DNA of 64,000 nt from Eonycteris spelaea (lineage: Eukaryota; Chordata; Mammalia; Chiroptera; Pteropodidae), in the NCBI GenBank assembly GCA_003508835.1, contig PUFA01000165.1, forward strand, positions 1,455,001-1,519,000, given 5' to 3'. The notes beneath the pieces were generated by a model. That model made no database searches and was not told the origin of the DNA. It saw nothing but the letters and a program-made list of their open reading frames with translations. Shown here in pieces: positions 57,561-64,000 of this stretch. The position numbers and the translations under genes were made by a program. Position 1 is the first letter of the stretch; every line of letters starts with the position of its first letter.

Positions 57561-59756
57561 AAAAATTTCTTATAATGTCTCAATAGAACCAGAAAAAAAA
57601 TAATTTGACAAAAATCCAATATCTATTCCAAATAAAAACTCTGAGCAAACTAAAGATAGAATGAAACTTCCTTAACCTGATAAAAGGGATCTACAAAAGA
57701 CCTTAAGCTAACTAACATCATTCTTAATAGCAGAAGATTAAATGTTTTCTCATAAGATCAGGGGATATCTGTTCTCACCACTCCTATTCATCATTAGACT
57801 GGAGGTTCTATCCAGTGAAATACAACAGTAGAAAAGAAGATTATGTAGAAGACCTGATGTAATCTACAAAAAGAAACTAGAACTAATAAGTTAGGAAGGT
57901 TGCAAGACAGAAGAACAATATAAAAACCTTTTTTCTGTATGCATATTAACAATGAACAATTTGAAACTGAAATGAAAAGGAAATGCCAATAACATTAAAA
58001 ATGTGATATACCTAGGGATAAATCTGACAAAAAATGTGAAATCCCTATACTATGAAAACTATAAAACATGCTAGGAGACCTAAATAAATGTTTATTAGTT
58101 GAAAGTCTCAATATTTTTAAGATATGAAAACTCCCAAATTTAACCTATATATTCACCGTAACGTATACATCCAAAATTCTAGCAAATGTTTTTGTTTAGA
58201 AATTGACAAACTAATTCCAAAACTACTGCTTAGGATCTAATAGGATTCTAATATTACTATGTACAAAATGCATAGGACCTAGAATGGCCAATATAAATTT
58301 GAAAAAGGAGATCAAAATTGGAGATGTAATACTACTTATTTTCAAGGTTTATTATAAAGCTATAGCTACCAAGACAGTGTGATATTGGCTTAAAAATAAT
58401 GAAATAGATTTATGAAAATAGTAGAGTCTTAAGATAGACCCACACACATATGGATAGCCATTTTTTTGACAAAAGAGCAAAGGCAATTTAGTGATGAAAG
58501 GATAGTCTTTCAATAAATCATACTGAAATAATCAAATATCAATATGCAAAATATTTATTGTCTGTCTATACCATAAAGTTTATATAAAAATTAACTCAAG
58601 ATGGACCATAGACCTAAACATAACCTAAACTATAAAACTTCTAGAGGAAAACCTGGGAAAGAATTTTTGTGAGGCTGGGGTAGGCAAAGCTTTCTTAACA
58701 CTACATTAAAAGAATGTACATAAAAATGTTTGATAAACCAGACCTCAGCGAAATTTTTTTAAAAATCTGCTCTTTGAAAGTCACTGTTAAAATAATAAAA
58801 AGATAAGCCACGAACTGGGAGAAAATATTTACGAATCACATATCTGATAAAGGACTTGCATCCAAAATATATGAAGAACTCTCAAACTCACAATCCCATT
58901 AGAAATGAGAAAAAGATTTAGACATTTCATCAAAAAGATATACAAATGGACGGACAATAAGCCACAAAAATATGCTCACAAATCCCCATAATACGATATC
59001 ACTATTCATTATTAGAATGACTAAAATTTAAAAGTCGGATCACATCAAGTGTTTGCAAGGGTGTAGAAGAAATGAAACACTCATATAATGCTAGTGGAGT
59101 GTAAAATGATGCAATTACTTTGGAAAAACTTTATCGAAGTTTCTTAAAAATGAATCATATGCATACCTCATGATTCAGTCATTCCACTCCTGGATATTTA
59201 CCCAAGAGAAAAGATACCATATGATAATACAAAGACTCATGCATGAAACATCATAGCAATCTTGTTTATGATAATAAAACCCTGAACACCCCAGAAACAA
59301 CTGAAATGTCCATCAATTGGTCGATAGTTTGTTTAAACTGGTAGATCCATATAATGGAATACTACCTAGCAATAAAAGGAATAAAAAGTATTGATACAAC
59401 ATTTATCTTGGTACAACAATATAGATGAATCTTCAAGTAACTATGCTGAGAAAAGCAAGCCATACAAAAAAAGAATACATACATTGTTATTTAGTTTATA
59501 TAATAATATGAAATGCAAACAATTCACAGTGACAGAAAGCAGAGCAGTGGTTACCTGTGGACCAGCATGCTGTGATAAGTAGGAGGGAGGGATTAATTAC
59601 AAAGATAACTTTTGGGCGTGCTGGATGTGTTGACTGTTTTCACTCAGATGATCATTTAATGGTTGTACAGATATATCAAGTTTTATCAAATTGTACACCT
59701 TAAATGCATGGTTTATTCTATGTTAATTATACTGTAATAAAATTGTTTAAAAATGA

Positions 59757-60520
59757 AGTTAAGGAAGGAAATAGAGCGAATAAATTGATATATAGAAGTA
59801 ATGATAGACTAAAGATAAAAAGAGACATCCGTGTAATAGAGAGGAAGAATAAAGAAGATGAACAAAAGTAAAAGCTAGTCCCTTGAAAAGATAAAAAGAC
59901 AAACTTTTGACAAGACTGATTATATACAAAAAGGAGAAAAGATTTAAGAAAAACAAAATATAGAACGAAGGGGGAAATAACTATAGAGATGAAAAAAAAG
60001 TTGGACAACCCAATGTTAATAAAATTGAAAGAAAAACAAAATAAACACTTTGGCACAATAGAAAAATAGAAAATAGGATAGAAATTGCAATGGTTATTAA
60101 AGACCTATCCAATTCCATAATATTCCCCAGGTTCAAATAATTTTATGGAAAGATTTTCCAAAATTTTAAAAAAACAAATGTTTATTACCTAACTGTGGTT
60201 TTTCCAAGAGAATAAAAAGAAAGAGAAAACAACTGTACATCTATTTTATAAGTCAAACATATTTTTGATTCCAAAATATGATGAAGATAAAATAAGAAAT
60301 GTATAAGCCCATTTCTCTTAAGAATATTTATGCAAGAATACAAAAAGTTGAATGAATAAAAATGTATTATAAACATACAATAACTAAATCTTTATTCTAG
60401 AATATTAGGATAGTCTGACTTCAGAATATTAATTAAAGAGGAAAATTACTGGATTAAAAATAAATATAAATGTCCGATAAATTTCAACAACTATTAGTGA
60501 ATATGTATTGATCAAAATCA
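59757..60520 (+). mobile_element. L1 ORF2 fragment
   Basis: A second ORF2 piece follows the 3' end of the first L1. AAAAGCTAGTCCCTTGAAAAGATAAAAAGACAAAC and GACAAGACTGATTA match the ORF2 stretch just after the endonuclease. It is truncated at both ends and not open. Confidence 0.65.
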
Positions 60521-60544
60521 GTTTACTCATCATTAATTTCTATC

Positions 60545-60675
60545 AACTATCATCTATCTACCTATCTGTCTCTCTCTCTTTCTCTCTCTCATACATCATC
60601 TATCACCTCTCTCTCTTTCTCATTTATCTAATCATCTATCTATCATCTATCATCTAGCTATATCTATCTATCCAT
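60545..60675. repeat. Mixed CTAT/CATC and CT microsatellite
   Basis: ATCTATCTAC, TCTCTCTCTT and CATCTATC units alternate over about 130 bp, with AGCTATATCTATCTATCC at the end. Confidence 0.9.
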
Positions 60676-60854
60676 GGATAAATATTTTAAACTTGAATAT
60701 AAGTTAGAATCAAAAGCTATGAGATTGTATGTAATGGAAATTTTTCAGATGCGTTTAAGGTAAAAAACCAAGTCATTGATGGATTCTATGAACACTACTG
60801 TTCAAAATAGAGCTGGGAATCCTATTCATTTCACTAAGACAAAAGCAAGGGTCT

Positions 60855-63800
60855 TCTGGTCAAGATGGCGGAAAAGTAAATGCGGTGTTTGCCTCTTCCC
60901 ACAATCAAATCAAAATTATAACTAAATTATAGAAGAACCATCATTGAGAATCACTTGGATTCTACTTGAACAGAAGTTCTATAACTAAGGACATACAGAA
61001 GAAGCCACAAGGAGACTAGTAAGAGGGCAGAGATGCAGATTGGGCTGGTCCCACACCCATGTGTGGCAGTTAAAAATTAGGAGGGATATATTGGCCATGG
61101 AGTTCCCAGCCTCACACCAGGCCCCCCAGTCCATGGCTCCAGTGCCAGAAAGAGAAGTGCCCACAACTTCTGGGTAGGAAGACCAGTGGAGATTGTGGAT
61201 GAGTGAGATGGAGGGCCACTGGAGTTGCAATGTCCTCTTAAAGGGTTGGTGCCTGAACTTATTTGGTGATGAACGCACCCAGGCAGCAGCTTGAAAGGCA
61301 CCAAGGACATATAAGTAGGAACTAAATTATTTGGCTTTAGAATGAGAGCTGGAGGAACAGCTTTCTCTCAGACAGAAGTGCTGGCAGAAGCCATTGATTC
61401 TTTGTTGAGCCCTCTCCCAATTCAGTCTGCATTTACAGGTGGACATCATGTCTGAGTCTCCATCAACCCAGCTAACTCTATATACCTCATCCTAGTGATT
61501 CTTGAGACCCCACCCCACCCAACATGTGAGCCCACCCAAGCTGTTTCCAGTGGCTTTTCCATACAAGACATGAGCCATCTCGGCTCATGTTCCAGACTTT
61601 CCTAAGTTCTCAAATGTTCACAAACCCCAAACAAGCAGCATCTGGTCTCAGTGTGCCCTGTACCTCTTGCTAAGCAGTGCCAAAACAGGCACTAGTGACT
61701 TCTGGCCTCAGTTTACAGCTTAATCTTCCCAGACACCTCCAAGTATAGCACAAGTGGCAACCATCTGCATATCACTTTGTAGCTCATACCAAGTGGCCCT
61801 GGGCAGGGCCCAGGAAGCATCTGACCTTGGCTTGGACCAGAGCCAATCTCCTAAGAGCCCCCAGAAGCAAAACACTTGGTAGCTACCTTCAGACCATACC
61901 AAAGCACCACACAACCATCTCCACAAATGAGACACCCAAAGGACAGACTGGGCAGGCAGAGAGCCCTACTAATGAAAATCCTGCTCCATAGAGTCAGCTC
62001 CTGAACAACAGCTCCTCCATATAGTCATGGCCAGTCCTCACAACCAATCAGCCCCAGGGTCAATCCCTCCCATTTATGAGTAAACAGCAATCAAAGCTCA
62101 ACTACAACAGGAGAGCACACACAATTTACACAAAGGACACGCCTGGAGCACCCAGCTCAGGTGACCAGGGACACTGTGTCACTGGGCTCCACAAGACACA
62201 TACTGTACCTAAGGCCACTCTACCAAGACTAGAAGGTATAGCAGCTCTACCTAATACATAGAAATAAACACAGGCAACCATAATGAGGAGACAAAGAAAT
62301 ATGTTCCAGATGAAAGAATAGAATGAAGCTCCAGAAAAAGAACTGGAGAAAATGGAGAGAAGCAATCTACCAGATGCAGATTCAAGCACGGTTATAATGG
62401 TTCTCAATGATTTCAGTGAGAACTTCAACAATGATATAGAAAACATAAAAAAGAACAATTCATAAATAAAGAATACAATAACTAAAATGAAGAATATTCT
62501 AGAATCAATAGCAGATTAGAAGAAGCAGAGGACTGAATAAGTGATTTGGAAAATACAGTAGCAGAAAACATTCAATCAGAACGGCAACAAAAAAAGAATT
62601 TAAAAAATGATAGTTTAAGTGGCTTTTGAGAAAACATCAAGCATAGCAACATTCCCATCATAAGGGTATCAGAAGGAGAAGAAAGAGAGCATTATTTGAG
62701 GAAATAATGACTGAAAACTTCCCTACCTGGTGAAAGAATAGACATACAAGTCCAGGAAATGCAGATTCCCAAACAAGATGAACCCAGACACCTCATAATT
62801 AAAATCCAAAGGTTAAATACAAAGAGAGAATCTTAAAAGCAGCAAGAGGAAGGCAGTTAGTACCTATAAAGAAACTCCCATAAGACTGTAAGCTGATTTC
62901 TCAGTAGAAACTTTGGAGGCCAGAATGGATTGGCATGAAATATTCAAAATGATGAAAAAAGAGGACTTACTCAAAATTACTCTGCCCAGTAAGGCTATTA
63001 TTTAGAATTGAAGGACATATTTGATTTCTCTTCAAATAATATAAATCTTTTACCATTTACTAAAGATTTCCATGGAGAATAAAGGACAGATAAAGAGTTC
63101 CCCAGACAAGAAAAAGATAAAGGAGTTCATTGCCTTTTAACCAGTATTATCAGAAATGATAAAGGACTTATTTAAAAAGAAAAAGAAAAAAATAAAAAAT
63201 ATAAATTGACAATAACTGCATATCGATAATTACTTTAAATGTAAATGATTAAATACTCCAATCAAAAGGTATTAGGTAGCTGAATGGATAAGAAAACAAA
63301 GCCTATACATATGCTGCCTACAAGAGACTCTCTTCAGAATGAAATGCACACAGAGACTGAAAGTTAAAGAATGGAAACAGACATTTCATGAACATAGAAA
63401 CAACAACATGAAAAAGCTGGGGTAGCGATACTTATACTATACAAAGTAGACTTCAAAATAAAGGCTATAACAAGATATAAAGAAGGACCTAGTGATTCTA
63501 CTTCTGAGTATTTATCTGAAGAAACCCAGAACACAAATTTGAAAAGATGTACACATCCATATGTTTGTTGCAGCATTATTTACAATAGCTAATATATAGA
63601 AACAACCTAAGTGTCCATCAATAGATGAAAGGAGAGGTTTTGGTCAAGATGTTGAAGTAAAATAAAATTTTAAGTTATTAAAAAAGGAGATAAATAGATA
63701 AAGGGGAAGTTGTATATATACAATGGAATATTACCAGGCCATAAAAAGAATGAAATCTTGCCTTCTGCAACAACATGAATGGAGCTAGAGGGCATTACGC

Positions 63801-64000
63801 TAAGTGAAAAAAGTCAGAGGAACACAAATACCATATGATTTTACTGTACGTGGAATCTAAAAAACAAAATAAATGAACAGACAGACTCACAGAAAACATT
63901 TGGGGGATTGCCAGATGGGAGGTGAGTTGAGTGGGTTCAAAAGAGAGGGATTAAGAAGTACAAATTAGTAGTTACAAAATAATCATGGGGATATAAAGTA
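60855..64000 (+). mobile_element. L1 LINE with 5' UTR, ORF1 remnant and internally deleted ORF2; runs off the window
   Basis: Starts TGGTCAAGATGGCGGAAAAG, a mammalian L1 5' end. A 1.4-kb 5' UTR (60.86-62.28 kb, relatively GC-rich) precedes an ORF1 region (62.28-63.18 kb). The ORF1 C-terminal domain is recognisable at GCTGATTTCTCAGTAGAAAC (about 62,893) and AGAATGGATTGGCATGA. ORF2 begins near 63.20 kb (TGAATGGATAAGAAAACAAAGCC), but at about 63,490 the text jumps to the ORF2 C-terminal end (GCAGCATTATTTACAATAGC at 63,571). About 3 kb of ORF2 is therefore missing. The 3' UTR begins near 63.86 kb and continues past the edge. Frames are broken. Confidence 0.85.
63628..63690. mobile_element. Micro-insertion of about 47 bp with 8-bp direct repeats in L1
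   Basis: AAAGGAGA occurs at 63,628-63,635 and again at 63,683-63,690. Between them, TGGTCAAGATGTTGAAGTAA resembles the first bases of an L1 5' UTR and is followed by an A/T-rich tail. The flanking L1 text (ATCAATAGATGAA / GATAAAG) is contiguous in the consensus. Confidence 0.55.

Larger units (their letters stand above)
54430..59755 (+). mobile_element. Old L1 LINE with ORF1 and ORF2 remnants to the 3' end
   Basis: About 5.3 kb in sense orientation. ORF1-region remnants (54.43-55.75 kb) include ACAGAGTGGATGGAATTAG and, near the end, CCTAGCATTCTAAATCCAGC and TATACTATAAGAAATATAAAGG. ORF2 remnants run from about 56.2 kb (endonuclease region, e.g. TTCAAGTGCACACAGAACATT) to the C-terminal region (ATTCCACTCCTGGATATTTACCC at 59.18 kb; ATAATGGAATACTACC at 59.35 kb). 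The 3' UTR ends near 59.75 kb with AATTGTACACCTTAAATG. It is riddled with frameshifts and stops. A purine microsatellite interrupts ORF1, and ORF2 has lost much of its reverse-transcriptase core. Confidence 0.88.

Noticed and set aside
54430..64000. Functional L1 coding capacity
   Set aside because: All ORF1 and ORF2 segments have multiple stops, indels and internal deletions; none can encode a working protein.

Overview
The window is mammalian nuclear DNA. It carries the 3' half of the forkhead transcription-factor gene FOXP1 on the + strand, followed by gene-free, LINE-rich DNA. GT-AG exons separated by kilobase introns, plus MIR, L2, MER-type hAT and L1 repeats, show a placental mammal. 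No Alu, B1/B2, Can-SINE, Bov-tA or PRE1 element was recognised, so a primate, rodent, dog, ruminant or pig source is unlikely. The wording of the L1 3' end at the right edge recalls laurasiatherian (possibly bat) L1s; this is a weak inference.

Positions 1-37,184 hold eight constitutive coding exons and one alternative coding exon. The constitutive exons total 972 nt, or 323 codons plus stop. If the protein has the 677-residue human length, they encode residues 355-677: the end of the leucine zipper, a Ser/Thr/Pro linker, the whole forkhead domain, and the acidic C-terminus ending EPVNEDME. Exons are numbered here by the human scheme (14 to 21). Intron DNA is AT-rich with scattered old repeats. 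A long stretch around exons 19-20 (about 26.9-36.5 kb) is notably repeat-poor.

The most interesting object is a pair of homologous forkhead exons at 24,920-25,041 (exon 18) and 25,416-25,585 (exon 18b). Both run from phase 0 to phase 2 and both encode the DNA-recognition helix, wing 1 and wing 2. Exon 18b changes recognition-helix residues (N511 to G, H515 to T, R514 kept) and adds a basic tail with an RGRP (AT-hook-like) core. Exon 18b matches what is known as the pluripotency-specific FOXP1-ES exon. Frame analysis shows that only transcripts with exactly one of the two exons can encode a full protein: both together give a UAG inside 18b, and neither gives a UAA at the exon 17/19 junction. 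UGCU (MBNL-type) and UGCAUG (RBFOX-type) elements flank 18b.

Positions 37,185 to about 41,740 are a 4.5-kb 3' UTR. It contains a U30 tract, a U17 tract, an A20 tract, an AU-rich element, a Pumilio site, several microRNA seed matches and two clustered AATAAA signals near its end.

From about 41.75 kb to 64 kb there is no recognisable gene. The content is L2/MIR fragments (45.5-47.7 kb), an old LINE-like repeat (49.5-50.4 kb), a compound TG/GA microsatellite, a decayed tRNA-Val-like sequence (52.15 kb), and then from about 53.2 kb to the end a nest of + strand L1 copies. All the L1 copies are broken by frameshifts, internal deletions, a microsatellite expansion and small insertions.
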